From: JAZDGX01 sp964482205
Lineage (GTDB): Bacteria; Eisenbacteria; RBG-16-71-46; CAIMUX01; WJJG01
Reading direction: 5' to 3'
Assembly (NCBI GenBank): GCA_964482205.1
Contig: CAYZWI010000002.1
Location: 248,001-312,000, forward strand
Length of the DNA stretch: 64,000 bases
Part shown: positions 32,298 to 42,165 of the stretch, piece after piece
How the letters are laid out: the number at the start of each line of letters is the position of its first letter
Position numbering within the stretch: position 1 is the first letter of the stretch
Notes under the pieces: generated by a model
The model's input: the letters and a program-made list of their open reading frames with translations, nothing else
What the model was told of the DNA's origin: nothing
Database searches by the model: none
Made by a program: the position numbers and the translations under genes

Positions 32298-33781
32298 GTC
32301 ATCGGGTCCCGCATCGGCAGGACCGTGACGGGGCCGAAATCGGACATGCGCTCGGGGTGCTTGTCTGAACCCGCCTCCACCGCCTGCGGGTCCCCCACCA
32401 CCAGGATGACCAGCTTGTCGGGATGCAGGAATTTCTGCGCCGCTTCGCGCACCGCTTCGGGAGTGACCGCCTCGACATTGCGCCGGTAGTCCTGCCAGTA
32501 GCTGTCGGGCCGCCCGGTGTAGTCATCGTAGGCGAAGGTGTTGACGATCGCGTTCTTGCTGCTGAAGGGATTGACAAGCTCGCTCACCAGCCCCGCCTTC
32601 GAGTTCTCCACCGCTTCCGCATCGCAGACTTGCTCGCGGATGCCCTCGATTTCGTGCGTGATCAGGCCCGTTCCGAAGGCCGCGGTCGAATGCTTGGTCT
32701 GGAACCAGGCGCGGAACGTCCCCGGATACAGAACGGGGCGGTCGAACGAGCTGCCGGCGTTGTAGGCCAACCCTTCGTCCGAGCGCACCCGGCGCATGAT
32801 GCGCGAGGTAAAGCCGCCACCGCCGAGGATGTCGTTCATGACCGTCAGCGCGAACTGTTCGGGAATGTCGCGCTTCACTCCCATGTGACCGAGGCGCACG
32901 CGCGACTGGTTCACCTCTTCCTTGGCGATCATGTACACGCCCGGCTTGGGATCGGCCACGACATCGGGAATCGCGGGCAGGTCGAGCGCGTGGCTGGGCC
33001 AGCCGGCGAGCATCTTGTTCAGCTTCGCGATCACGTCCTTGGTCTTGAAATCGCCCGAGACGGCGAAAACGAAATTCCCGGGAAAGAAGTACTGCTCGTG
33101 GAACCGGACGAGATCGTCGCGCGTGACCGCTTTCACGCTCGCCTCGGTGCGCCGGTACTGCTTCGTGCACGGATGGTCGCCGTACATCAGGAACACCCAC
33201 TCGCGGCCTTCGATGGCGGCGGTGGAGGAGTTGCGCTGCTCCATCTCGGAGAGCATGTCGGAGCGATAGCGGTCGAGCACCGCCTGATCGAAGACCGGAG
33301 CGCGCAGCATCTTCTGGAACAGGGCGAGGCCTTCGTCCATGTCCTTCGAAAGACAGAAGAGATCCGCGGTCCCCTGCGCGTCTCCGATGGACACCGACAT
33401 CTCGGCCGCCAGGAAGGCGAGCCGCTCGTCGAAATCCTTCGCCGCCATTCCTTGGACGCCGCCGTTGCGCATGCAGTAGGCGGTCATGTTCGCCAGGCCC
33501 GCCTTCTCGAGCGGCTCGTACATCGAGCCGGTGCGCACATACACGGTCAACTCGAAGGTAGGCACTTCGTGACTCTCGGCGATGTAGGCATGCGCGCCGC
33601 ACGCCAGGGTGTGGAAGCACTCGCTCGCCCGCGGAGGCTTGAATTCGAGCTCCTCGAAGGTCAACTGGTCGGGATGGTCGACGATGCCCGCCGCCCGCGC
33701 CTGGGGCCAGCCGCCCAACACGACGATCGCTGCCGCTGCCCAGAGCGCCGCTTTCCAGGGAAACCGCCCGCTGAATTTCAT
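32282..33781 (-). CDS. M16 peptidase-like protein lacking the zinc motif
   Basis: The protein has 499 residues from the ATG at 33781 (an ATG at 33790 would add three). A signal peptide ends ARA. The M16 fold is clear (AHAYIAESHEVPTFELTVYV, RTGSMYEPLEKAGLANMTAY), but the HxxEH zinc site is absent: the expected GLAHFLEHM is GLANMTAYCM. This matches the non-catalytic partner of two-subunit M16 enzymes such as the mitochondrial processing peptidase alpha type. It follows the active M16 gene by 87 bp, and the two probably form a heterodimer in the periplasm. Confidence 0.88.
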   Translation of the reverse strand: MKFSGRFPWKAALWAAAAIVVLGGWPQARAAGIVDHPDQLTFEELEFKPPRASECFHTLACGAHAYIAESHEVPTFELTVYVRTGSMYEPLEKAGLANMTAYCMRNGGVQGMAAKDFDERLAFLAAEMSVSIGDAQGTADLFCLSKDMDEGLALFQKMLRAPVFDQAVLDRYRSDMLSEMEQRNSSTAAIEGREWVFLMYGDHPCTKQYRRTEASVKAVTRDDLVRFHEQYFFPGNFVFAVSGDFKTKDVIAKLNKMLAGWPSHALDLPAIPDVVADPKPGVYMIAKEEVNQSRVRLGHMGVKRDIPEQFALTVMNDILGGGGFTSRIMRRVRSDEGLAYNAGSSFDRPVLYPGTFRAWFQTKHSTAAFGTGLITHEIEGIREQVCDAEAVENSKAGLVSELVNPFSSKNAIVNTFAYDDYTGRPDSYWQDYRRNVEAVTPEAVREAAQKFLHPDKLVILVVGDPQAVEAGSDKHPERMSDFGPVTVLPMRDPMTLEMP

Positions 33782-33799
33782 TTCCCTCATCCTCTCTTC

Positions 33800-33843
33800 G
33801 GTAATCCGGCTCTGCTCGTCCGGTAATCCGGCTATGCTCGTCC
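33800..33843. repeat. 22-bp tandem duplication between the two M16 genes
   Basis: GGTAATCCGGCTCTGCTCGTCC (33800-33821) is followed by a copy differing at one base (33822-33843). It lies in the short spacer between the genes. Confidence 0.8.
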
Positions 33844-33868
33844 GGTTTGCTTGCCTGATGAGCCCGCC

Positions 33869-35671
33869 CTACTTGCCCGGCGCGGCTTTCAGCTCGGCCA
33901 GACGCTCGGACGCGATCTTGACGAGCTTCTCCATCGCCGCCTTCTCGTTCGGGTCCTCGATCGAATCGAGACGCGCAGAGACCATCCCGATCATCTGCTC
34001 GAGCTGAGCCGCGTCGGTCATGCCCTTGATCATCGCCACGGCCTGCTGAAAGCGGGGATCGCTCTCGGGAGTCTCGCCGCCCGCGCCTTCGCCTGCGGCG
34101 CCCGCCTTCGAATTGATGATCAAGACATTCGCCTGTTCGGGCTTGAAATACTGCTGCGCCACGCGCTGCACATCCGCGGCCGTGACCACCTGCAACTTCT
34201 CCGCGCCGTGGTTGGCTTCGGTCCAATCGCCGAAGGCCGCGTTGCTGCCGAGGAAGAAGAGCGTGCCGATGCCGGACATCATGTCCATGAAACGAATGCG
34301 GTCGACGAGGATCTGATTCTTGACCTTCTGCAGCTCCTCGGCGGAAACGGGGTTGTTCTGCAGGTCGGTGATGACCGCAACCATCGCTTCTTCGAGCTGC
34401 TCGGCGCGCACGCCGGAGAGCCCTTCCGCGCTCACCTGGAACGCGCCCGCGTATCTTCGCGAATCCTGGCCCGCGCCCACTTCCAGGCCGCCGCCTCCCC
34501 CCATCCGTCCGCCGCCGCCGCCGGCGCCTTTGGCGATGCCGCGCTTCTCGACCAGCTCCTTGTACAACCGGCCGGTCTTGCCGCTCATGATGCCCGCGAG
34601 GATGTCGAGGGGATAGCTGTCGGCATGCTTCCAGGCGACGGTGTGGTACCAGATCTCGGCGCGCGGGCTGGTCTCGGCTTCCGCGACGAGACGCTTCTGT
34701 CCGTACTGCTCCTCTTCGAGGGTAACGACCTCGGGCGGCGGAACCTTCCCGCGCGGGATGCGCTCGAAATACTTGCGCGCCACGCGGATCGTTTCGTCCG
34801 GATCCACATCGCCGACGATCAGCATGGTGAGATTGTTCGGAGAATAGTAGGTGTTGTAATAGGTCGCCGCCTGCTCGCGCGTGATCGAGCCGAGATCCGA
34901 GGCCCACCCGATCACATCCCAATGGTACGAGGAGGACTTCCAGAACATCGCCCGGAAATCCTCTTCGATCATTCCGGTCGGAGTCGACTCCACCCCCAGG
35001 CGGCGCTCTTCGCGAACCACATCCCGCTCAGAATAGAACTCGCGGAAGATGGGATTCATGAAGCGATCCGACTCCATCCACATGAAGAGCTCGAGCTTGT
35101 TGCTGGGCAGGCGCACGAAGTAGGCGGTCATGTCCTCGCTGGTGAACGCGTTCAGGAACGAGCCGCCGTGCTTGTTGTAGATCTCGTTCAGCTCGTCCTT
35201 GACGATGAGCTTGCGCTCTTCGAGAACGAGGCTGTCGAAGACCGCGTCGAGCTCGCGATAGCGGGGCGTCTTCGCCTCGGGATCGAGCATGTCCTTGATC
35301 TGCCCGCGGCGCAGCTCTGCGCGCATGGTCTTCTCTTCGACCCGCATGAGCGCGCGCAGCGAATCGAGCTTCGCCATGACGACGCGATTGCGGGCCATGT
35401 CGGTGGTGCCGATCTTCTCGGTCCCCTTGAACATCATGTGCTCGAAGAGATGCGAGATGCCGGTGATGCCGGTGGTCTCGTTCGAAGACCCCACCCGCGC
35501 GACGATCGCGCCCATGAAAGTGGGAGCCTCGTGGCGCTCGACGATGAGCACTTGCATGCCGTTGTCGAGCCAATACTCCTTGGCGTCGATGTTCTGCGCC
35601 GCGGCGGGAAGCGCAGCCGCGAGCAGCAACCCGACGCAGGCCAGAGCGTGGAAGAAATGGCGTCCGTTCAT
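33869..35671 (-). CDS. M16 family zinc metallopeptidase (active subunit)
   Basis: The protein has 600 residues. A signal peptide (cleavage after AAA-Q) is followed by the M16 core. The inverted zinc motif HLFEHMMFKGTEKIG (H-x-x-E-H) is intact, with the distal glutamate expected about 75 residues later near FTSEDMTAYFV. The middle and C-terminal M16_C domains follow, with a glycine-rich linker (KGAGGGGGRMGGGGG) that is unusually long. AAGGAG lies 5 nt before the ATG. It is the first gene of the run M16-M16-TolC-MFP-RND; a protease tied to an exporter suggests processing of a secreted peptide, but this is inference. Confidence 0.93.
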   Translation of the reverse strand: MNGRHFFHALACVGLLLAAALPAAAQNIDAKEYWLDNGMQVLIVERHEAPTFMGAIVARVGSSNETTGITGISHLFEHMMFKGTEKIGTTDMARNRVVMAKLDSLRALMRVEEKTMRAELRRGQIKDMLDPEAKTPRYRELDAVFDSLVLEERKLIVKDELNEIYNKHGGSFLNAFTSEDMTAYFVRLPSNKLELFMWMESDRFMNPIFREFYSERDVVREERRLGVESTPTGMIEEDFRAMFWKSSSYHWDVIGWASDLGSITREQAATYYNTYYSPNNLTMLIVGDVDPDETIRVARKYFERIPRGKVPPPEVVTLEEEQYGQKRLVAEAETSPRAEIWYHTVAWKHADSYPLDILAGIMSGKTGRLYKELVEKRGIAKGAGGGGGRMGGGGGLEVGAGQDSRRYAGAFQVSAEGLSGVRAEQLEEAMVAVITDLQNNPVSAEELQKVKNQILVDRIRFMDMMSGIGTLFFLGSNAAFGDWTEANHGAEKLQVVTAADVQRVAQQYFKPEQANVLIINSKAGAAGEGAGGETPESDPRFQQAVAMIKGMTDAAQLEQMIGMVSARLDSIEDPNEKAAMEKLVKIASERLAELKAAPGK

Positions 35672-35951
35672 CAGCGCTCCTTACGGTTCGGTGGCCCCGT
35701 TCGACAGCATGAAGAAAACAACCGCCGATTTTATCCCCGCCGCGCGACTCATTCAAGGGGTAGTTCGCTTGAGGCGGATCCGCCCGGAATGTGCAACTCA
35801 TTGCGATTAAAGAAATTGCCAGACTCGCCGGAACGGCGGAAACGAGCCGTCAAGGCGCACGGAGGATCGCGATGCCATCGGCGCATCCGGGCGAGTACAA
35901 TCGCGCGCTTCGGCGTCGCGCCGGGAGAACGCGCGCCGGCAAGGAGCCTCC

Positions 35952-37220
35952 ATGTCGATCGGGATTCGAAACGGCGGCCGGCGCCTGCCCAAGCCGCAGA
36001 CCTTCGTGGCCTTCGGCTATCGCAACTACCGGCTCTGGTTCGTGGGCCAGCTGGTCTCGCTTCTCGGGACCTGGATGCAGATGACCGCGCAAGGCTATCT
36101 CGTCTATGAGCTCACGCACTCGAAGGCCTATCTCGGGTATGTGGCCTTCGCGGCCGGCTTGCCCACCTGGGTCTTCATGCTCTACGGCGGCGTGGTCGCC
36201 GATCGCATGTCGCGCCGCAAGCTGATGGTCATGACCCAGACGGGAATGATGCTCCTCGCCTTCGCGCTCGCCGCGCTCACCTTCGCGAACCTCGTCCGGC
36301 CCGCGCACATTCTCGGCCTCGCCTTCCTGCTCGGCATCGCGAACGCGTTCGATGCCCCCGCGCGGCAATCGTTCGTCCTCGAGCTGGTCGAGCGCCATCA
36401 TCTGGCCAATGCGATCGCGCTCAACTCGACGATGTTCAACGCGGGCACCGCGGTGGGCCCGGCGGTGGCCGGCTTCACCTACGCGGCCTTCGGGCCGGGC
36501 TGGTGCTTCCTGATCAACGGCGCCTCGTTCATCGCCGTGATCGCCGCCTTGATGGCGATGAAGATCGAGGCGCCCGTTTCCTCCGCGCCGCGCCGCCCCG
36601 TCTACGCGGAAATGCTCGAGGGACTGCGATACATCCGCGGGCACGCGATCATCCGCTCGGTGATCGCGCTCGTCGGCTGCGCGAGTCTCTTCGCGATGGG
36701 GCTCTTCACCCTCCTGCCGGCGTGGGCGGTCGACATCCTGCACGGAGACGCGCGCACGCTCGGCTTCATGCAGTCCGCGCGTGGCGTCGGCGCGCTCGCG
36801 GGCGCGCTCACCCTGGCCTCGATCAGCGCTTATCCGAGAAAGGGAAGGCTGCTCACGACGGGCGCGTTCGCGTTTCCGGTGATGTTGATCGCCTTCTCGT
36901 TCACCCGCCATGCGCCCGCCTCGCTGGCCACCCTGCTCGGCATGGGCATGGCCCAGATTCTCGCGCTCAACATGGCGAATGTGATCGTCCAGACGAAGGT
37001 CTCCGATTCGCTTCGCGGCCGCGTGATGGGCGTTTACACCCAACTCTTCTTCGGCGTCATGCCCATCGGCGGATTGCTGGCGGGCGGCGTGGGCGACCGG
37101 CTCGGAGCCCCGAGCGCATTCCTGCTGGGCGGTCTCGGCCTGCTCGCGTGCGTCGTGCTCCTCTGGACGGTGCAGCGCGATCTCGCCTCGGTGACCGACG
37201 AGGCTGCGCGACTGGCCTGA
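35952..37220 (+). CDS. MFS transporter, EntS/MFS_3-like exporter
   Basis: The protein has 422 residues, about 12 membrane helices. FRNYRLWFVGQ-like YRNYRLWFVGQLVSLLGTWM at the start and GGVVADRMSRRKLMVMTQ in the loop after TM2 are typical of the MFS_3 (enterobactin exporter-like) family. AAGGAG precedes the ATG. The substrate is unknown. A second MFS gene follows 107 bp later. Confidence 0.9.
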   Translation: MSIGIRNGGRRLPKPQTFVAFGYRNYRLWFVGQLVSLLGTWMQMTAQGYLVYELTHSKAYLGYVAFAAGLPTWVFMLYGGVVADRMSRRKLMVMTQTGMMLLAFALAALTFANLVRPAHILGLAFLLGIANAFDAPARQSFVLELVERHHLANAIALNSTMFNAGTAVGPAVAGFTYAAFGPGWCFLINGASFIAVIAALMAMKIEAPVSSAPRRPVYAEMLEGLRYIRGHAIIRSVIALVGCASLFAMGLFTLLPAWAVDILHGDARTLGFMQSARGVGALAGALTLASISAYPRKGRLLTTGAFAFPVMLIAFSFTRHAPASLATLLGMGMAQILALNMANVIVQTKVSDSLRGRVMGVYTQLFFGVMPIGGLLAGGVGDRLGAPSAFLLGGLGLLACVVLLWTVQRDLASVTDEAARLA

Positions 37221-37327
37221 TGGCGCGCTCGCCATCGCCCGCGGCCTCGTCGCGCTTGCGCTGCGCCCGCCGCATGGATGGCGCGCTCGCGGTTGCGTGA
37301 CGGACGCATCCCTGCGATTCTCCGCGC

Positions 37328-38650
37328 ATGTCGTCGAACCCATCGCCTCTGCGGCGTTTGCTGCCCTGGATTGCCTTGCTCTATTTCTCCGAGGGCTTGC
37401 CGTTCGGCATCGTCTACGACCTTCTCCCCGTCTACTTTCGCTCGGCCGGCGTGTCGCTGAGGGACATCGGTCTGCTGAGCCTGCTCGGCATGCCCTGGAG
37501 CTTGAAAGTGCTCTGGTCGCCGCTGGTCGATCGTCTGGGAGAACGGCGGCACTGGATCGCCGGCTGCCAGATCGGGCTGGCCGCGGTGCTCGCCGCGCTG
37601 CCCATCTTTCCGGCCAACGAGATCGGCACGGCTCTGCGCGTCTTGCTTCTCTGCCTGACCACCTTCTCGGCGACGCAGGACATCGCGATCGACGCGTACA
37701 CGATCGGGATCACTCCTCGCGGCGCAGAGGGGCCGGTCAATTCCCTGCGCGTCTCCGCCTATCGCGCCGCGCTGATCGTCGGCGGCGGAGGGCTCGTCGC
37801 GCTCTCGGGCCTGCTCGGTTGGCGGGTGGTGATTTCGATCGGCGCGGCGATCTTCCTCGCCCTGGCGGCCTTCTCCTGGCATGCGCCGCGCGAAACCGTC
37901 GCCCTCGAGAGGCGCCGGGAGTTCGACGAGCTCAGCAAGTCCGCGCCTGATTCGAGCCGTCCCCTCGGCCGGCTGGCCTACGCGGCCGCGCGAGTGTGGA
38001 GAGAGATCGTCTGGCTCTTCGGGCCCTTGATTGCCTGGCTGCGAAGGCCCTATGCGATTTTCGTGCTGATCTTCGTGCTCATCTACAAGCTCGCCGACGC
38101 GAGCATGGGGCCGATGGTCAAGCCCTTCTGGGTGGACCGCGGGTTGACCCCCGCGGAGATCGGCCTCATCTCGACCACCGTCGGCGTGCTGGCGACCGTG
38201 CTGGGGGCGATCGCGGGCGGAATCTTCGTCAAACGCTACGGGATCTTTCACGGACTCTGGGCGCTCGGGCTCCTGCAAGCGCTCTCGAACCTCGGCTACG
38301 CGGCCGTCGCCTATTTCGATTTGCCGCGCGGGGGAATCTATGCCGCCTCCGTAGTCGAGAGCTTCACCGGCGGACTTGGAACGGCGGCCTTCCTCTCCTT
38401 CCTCATGCACCTCTGCGACCGCCAGCACGCGGCCGTGCAGTACGCGCTTCTCTCCGCGCTCTTCGGACTGAGCCGCTCGCTCGCGGGAGGTGTGAGCGGA
38501 TGGGGGGCCGAACGCCTGGGCTATGCGAAGTATTTCGCGCTCACCTTCCTGCTCGCCTTTCCCGCCTACGCGCTCTTGCGCTGGGTGAAGACCTGGATCA
38601 CCGACCGGCCCGCGGCCGCCCCCTCGCTCGATTCCGCCGAGGGAAGTTGA
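37328..38650 (+). CDS. MFS transporter, AmpG-like
   Basis: The protein has 440 residues with about 12-14 helices. LYFSEGLPFGIVYDLLPVYF and KVLWSPLVDRLGERRHWI, followed by SATQDIAIDAYTIG, are the AmpG/SLC33-like signature. AmpG imports muropeptides (GlcNAc-anhydroMurNAc peptides) for cell-wall recycling, but related proteins carry acetyl-CoA or other solutes. No ampD, nagZ or ampC is nearby. The start ATG at 37328 is 108 bp after the previous MFS stop; a GATGGCGCGCTCGC repeat occurs in that spacer. Confidence 0.87.
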   Translation: MSSNPSPLRRLLPWIALLYFSEGLPFGIVYDLLPVYFRSAGVSLRDIGLLSLLGMPWSLKVLWSPLVDRLGERRHWIAGCQIGLAAVLAALPIFPANEIGTALRVLLLCLTTFSATQDIAIDAYTIGITPRGAEGPVNSLRVSAYRAALIVGGGGLVALSGLLGWRVVISIGAAIFLALAAFSWHAPRETVALERRREFDELSKSAPDSSRPLGRLAYAAARVWREIVWLFGPLIAWLRRPYAIFVLIFVLIYKLADASMGPMVKPFWVDRGLTPAEIGLISTTVGVLATVLGAIAGGIFVKRYGIFHGLWALGLLQALSNLGYAAVAYFDLPRGGIYAASVVESFTGGLGTAAFLSFLMHLCDRQHAAVQYALLSALFGLSRSLAGGVSGWGAERLGYAKYFALTFLLAFPAYALLRWVKTWITDRPAAAPSLDSAEGS

Positions 38651-38678
38651 AGCAACGAGGCCCCGGGAGGGAAAGCGA

Positions 38679-38706
38679 GAGGCCCGGGAGTCGCGTCCCG
38701 GGCCTC
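38679..38706. terminator. Hairpin between two convergent genes
   Basis: An 11-bp perfect stem (GAGGCCCGGGA at 38679-38689 with its complement at 38696-38706) has a 6-nt loop. T-runs are poor on both sides, so it is only a possible bidirectional terminator. Confidence 0.5.
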
Positions 38707-38745
38707 TGTGCATCAGGCTGCCATCCCGCGCGATCCTGATCGCGT

Positions 38746-39633
38746 TCACGCAACCATGATCACGAGGTACTTCACCTTGCGGAATTCGTTGCGATCGAGA
38801 ATCGTGAGCTCGGCCTGGTCCTGCAGGTAATGGACCGAGTAGCTCGTGCGCTCTTGCGGGCTCAACACTTGGAACTTCAGCGAAGGCACCCGGATCACGC
38901 GGCTCTGGTCGGTGTCCAGCGGGAGAAAGAGATCCGGATCGAAGCTCGCCGAAAGCTGGGCCGTCTTGCCGATGCCCAGCACTCCGCCGTGCTCCACGAT
39001 GATGCCCTTCTCGCGCAGATCGTCCTTGGTGCCGACGACATAGTAGATCGTGCTGAGCTCGCGGCGCCGCTCTTCGAGCGTCTGCTGCTGAATCTGGATC
39101 GTCTCGTCACGCTGGGCGATGATCGATTCGCGCTCGCGCACCGTCGTCTCCAGACCCGCCACCTGCACGCGCAACGCCTCCACACGCGACGTGAGCAGCT
39201 GGATGTTGCGCTCCTTCTGCGCGACGCTCTCCTTCAATCCGACGATGATCTTCTCCAAATCGCCGACCTTGACCTGGTTGTCGCGCAGACTGTTTTCGAG
39301 TTGACGGATCTTCTCCTTGCTCTGCTCCACGCTCTGGCGCAGATCGGTGATCCGCCCGACGATCTGCTCCTTGCGGGAAGCGGTGACGCCATTTTCGAGA
39401 TCCGGGGAGAGCAGGCTCACTTCACTCTCTTCGAGATCGATGGCATTCAAGTTCGTCTGGATTTCCGCGATGGCCGCGATCGCCTCATCGAAATGGCCGC
39501 GCACCTCCTCCTCCGCCGCCTTGGTCTCGGTGTACGCCAGCGAGGTCTGCTGGTATCGGTAGTACAGATACCCAGACGAGCCGAGCAGGATTGCGATTGC
39601 GGCAATCAGAATGGCGAGGGTAGCCTTCTTCAT
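38746..39633 (-). CDS. Membrane-anchored coiled-coil protein with conserved C-terminal domain
   Basis: The protein has 295 residues. One N-terminal hydrophobic segment (residues 4-27) serves as signal anchor. Residues of about 35-195 are heptad-rich coiled coil with few prolines. The C-terminal 95 residues (STIYYVVGTKDDLREKGIIV, FLPLDTDQSRVIRVP, HYLQDQAELTILD) look like a small globular domain that I recall in hypothetical proteins of the FCB group. AAAGGAG precedes the ATG. An envelope spacer or organiser role is plausible; the function is unknown. Confidence 0.75.
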   Translation of the reverse strand: MKKATLAILIAAIAILLGSSGYLYYRYQQTSLAYTETKAAEEEVRGHFDEAIAAIAEIQTNLNAIDLEESEVSLLSPDLENGVTASRKEQIVGRITDLRQSVEQSKEKIRQLENSLRDNQVKVGDLEKIIVGLKESVAQKERNIQLLTSRVEALRVQVAGLETTVRERESIIAQRDETIQIQQQTLEERRRELSTIYYVVGTKDDLREKGIIVEHGGVLGIGKTAQLSASFDPDLFLPLDTDQSRVIRVPSLKFQVLSPQERTSYSVHYLQDQAELTILDRNEFRKVKYLVIMVA

Positions 39634-39696
39634 GGTTCACTCCTTTCCGGTTCCGACCGGCTGAAGCGCGCCGCCATGATTCGCGCCACCGGGCGG

Positions 39697-39702
39697 ATAA
39701 TA
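39697..39702 (-). promoter_or_regulatory. Possible -10 element for the coiled-coil protein gene
   Basis: TATTAT on the minus strand lies 64 bp upstream of the start codon in an otherwise GC-rich spacer. The -35 is not convincing. Confidence 0.25.
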
Positions 39703-39910
39703 CGCTCGCCCGGCCGGCCAAGGGAAGGCCTTCCTGCAAAGGCCAAACGAGCCGTGGGACACGCGGGAGCGAGGCAAGGTTCCCTCTCGGCGACTGGAAG
39801 CGGGCCTGGCGAGCGGATATCGCGACTCCCGGCGGCGCGTGTCCCAAGGAAGCGCGGACCATTTTTCGGGCCAGGCCCGCGGCGGCCCGAACTTGGAAGG
39901 AACGACGCCC

Positions 39911-41185
39911 ATGACCGATGCACCGCTCGTGCCCGATGTGCGCTGCAGCCTGCTCACGAGCATTCTGCGCGCGATCAGTTCCTCGTCGGTGCTCGACGAT
40001 GTGCTCTACCAGTTGCTCGACACCGTCCAAACGGTCGTGCCCTACGACGCGGCGGGGCTCTTCATCCTGAGCAAGACGGTGAGCCCCGTGCACGCGCCCT
40101 TCGGTTCCCATCTCATCGCCGGCATGGCGGTGCGCGGCTTTCGCGCGAGGCCCCGGGAAGACGATCGCATGCTGAAGTCGGGCGAGGGCATCGTCGGCCG
40201 GGTGATCCGGGAAGGAACCACGGTCGTCGTGCCCGATGTCGGCCGCGACCCCGACTACATCGAGGGCCGCGCGACGACGCGTTCGGAAATCGCGGTGCCC
40301 GTGCGCGTGGGCGGACGCGTGATCGGAGCCTTGAATCTCGAGAGCGACCGCCCGCGCAACTATTCCGGCACCGATGCCGAAGTCCTCGAGTTCATCGCCG
40401 ATGCGGCCGCGCTCTCCATCGAGCGCGCGCTGCTCAACAAGGAGATCCTCGAGAAGAAGAAGCTCGACAGCGAGCTCGAGATCGCGCGCGCGGTGCAGAC
40501 AAGTCTGCTGGCGGCTGAGATCCCCACGCTTCCCGGCTATGAAATCGCGGGGCTCAACATCCCGGCCATCCAGGTGGGCGGCGATTACTACGATTACATC
40601 CCCCTGGCCGGAGCCAAGCTCGCGCTGGCGATCGCGGATGTGGCCGGCAAGGGGGTGGGCGCGGCGCTGGTCATGGCGTCGTTGCGGGCCGCCTTGCGCA
40701 CGCAACTGCTCCACGATCCCGATGTGCCCGACGCGATGGTCGCCGTGAACGCCTTCCTGGTCGATTTCCTGAAGGAAAACGAATTCGTGACCGTCTTCTG
40801 CGCCTCGCTCGATTCGGAGAGCGGCCGCCTGGCGTATGTGAACGGCGGGCACAATCCTCCCCTCCTGTTGCGCGCGAACGGACAAACCGAGTTGCTCGCC
40901 CAGGGCGGCACGATTCTCGGTTTCTCGCGCGACACCCGGTATGAAGAAGGGGAAACGCATCTCGACCCTGGCGATCTGCTCGTCCTCTACACCGACGGAG
41001 TGGCCGAGGCGCACAATGCCGCCGGCGAGGATTTCGGGCTCGAACGGCTGGAACGGGCGCTGCGCGACGGCGTGTCCACCACCGTGGCGGGATTGATCCA
41101 GGAGGTCGTCCGCTCCACGCGCACCTTCACCGGCTCGTCGCATTTCGCCGACGATTTCACGCTCGTGTTGCTGCGCCGCGGTTGA
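39911..41185 (+). CDS. GAF-SpoIIE (PP2C-type) serine phosphatase
   Basis: The protein has 424 residues from the ATG at 39911 (GGAAGGA 9 nt upstream). A GAF sensor domain covers about residues 20-170, a short helical linker (KKKLDSELEIARAVQTSLL) follows, and the SpoIIE/RsbU phosphatase domain covers 190-424. Metal-binding acidic motifs are seen in QVGGDYYDYI, IADVAGKGVGAALVMA and LYTDGVAEAH, plus the ADDFTLVLLRR end. Such enzymes dephosphorylate anti-anti-sigma factors. No RsbV/RsbW-type gene is nearby. Its stop abuts the CDF gene stop back to back. Confidence 0.93.
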   Translation: MTDAPLVPDVRCSLLTSILRAISSSSVLDDVLYQLLDTVQTVVPYDAAGLFILSKTVSPVHAPFGSHLIAGMAVRGFRARPREDDRMLKSGEGIVGRVIREGTTVVVPDVGRDPDYIEGRATTRSEIAVPVRVGGRVIGALNLESDRPRNYSGTDAEVLEFIADAAALSIERALLNKEILEKKKLDSELEIARAVQTSLLAAEIPTLPGYEIAGLNIPAIQVGGDYYDYIPLAGAKLALAIADVAGKGVGAALVMASLRAALRTQLLHDPDVPDAMVAVNAFLVDFLKENEFVTVFCASLDSESGRLAYVNGGHNPPLLLRANGQTELLAQGGTILGFSRDTRYEEGETHLDPGDLLVLYTDGVAEAHNAAGEDFGLERLERALRDGVSTTVAGLIQEVVRSTRTFTGSSHFADDFTLVLLRRG

Positions 41186-42097
41186 TCAGGCGGGCGTGCC
41201 CGGCTCCGGATGCACGGTGATGTCCGCTTGCGGCGCCAGGCGTTTGATCACTTCCTCGATCTCTTCCGTGAGGCGATGGGCGTCCGCGAGGCTCTGCCGG
41301 CCGTCGACCGAGACATGCGCGTCGACGAAGAGGTGCGCGCCCGAGGAACGCACGCGCACCTTGTGGCAGTCGATCACTCCGGGCATCGCCTCCACGGCGA
41401 GCACGATCTCCTCCCGCAGGCCGGCCGGCGCGGTGTCGAGCAGCGGCTTCACCGAACGAACGCCCAACCGGCCGCTGATCACGATCACGATGGCGGCAAC
41501 GACGAGCGCCGCGATCGCGTCCGCACGCTCCAGGAAATGCAGGCCGGGCACGCGATGCGCGACGCTGACGCAGAAGAGCCCGAAAATGACGACGGTCGAG
41601 CTCCAGATGTCGGTCCGAAAGTGCAGCGCGTCGGCCTCGAGCGCCTGGCTGTGATATTTGCGGGCGGTGCGGGCCAACAGCCGCGAGCGGCTCGCATCCA
41701 CGAGGATCGAGATACCCATGACGGCATAGCTCCAGATGCTGACCTTCACGGGCACGGGACGGAAGAAGAGGCGCGCGATCGCCTCATGGACGATCCAGGC
41801 GCAGGTCGCGAGCAGGAGCAGCGTTTCGAGGAGCGCGGAGAGATTCTCGACTTTGCCGTGCCCGTAGAGATGGTCCTCGTCGGCCGGTTTGCCGGAGATG
41901 CGCACCGCCATCCAGGTGATGACCGCCGCCCCAAGATCGAGCGCCGAATGCGCCGCTTCGGCGAGAATGCCGAGGCTGCCGGTCATCGCGCCCACGACCA
42001 GCTTCATCCCCGTCAGACCGACGGCGGCAAAGACCGAGCTGGCCGCGGCGCGGCTCTTCTCCTCCTGGCCTCCGCGGATGTTCGCGGTCACATTCAC
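41186..42097 (-). CDS. CDF-family divalent metal exporter
   Basis: The protein has 303 residues from the GTG at 42097, with GAGAGGG 10 nt upstream. Six transmembrane segments and a C-terminal metal-binding fold are present. Transport-site residues appear as HSALD in TM2 and HFRTD in TM5 (H-x3-D twice), as in Zn/Cd-type exporters related to YiiP; DHLYGHGKVENL is the usual loop. It exports Zn, Cd, Co or Fe; the exact metal is unknown. A promoter and intrinsic terminator (42166-42294) lie just upstream and may control it. Confidence 0.92.
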   Translation of the reverse strand: MNVTANIRGGQEEKSRAAASSVFAAVGLTGMKLVVGAMTGSLGILAEAAHSALDLGAAVITWMAVRISGKPADEDHLYGHGKVENLSALLETLLLLATCAWIVHEAIARLFFRPVPVKVSIWSYAVMGISILVDASRSRLLARTARKYHSQALEADALHFRTDIWSSTVVIFGLFCVSVAHRVPGLHFLERADAIAALVVAAIVIVISGRLGVRSVKPLLDTAPAGLREEIVLAVEAMPGVIDCHKVRVRSSGAHLFVDAHVSVDGRQSLADAHRLTEEIEEVIKRLAPQADITVHPEPGTPA

Positions 42098-42165
42098 GAT
42101 CGGGACGCCCTCTCATGCAGTCATGGAACCTGCCCGCGTCTCGACGGCGATGACATGCCGCATCG

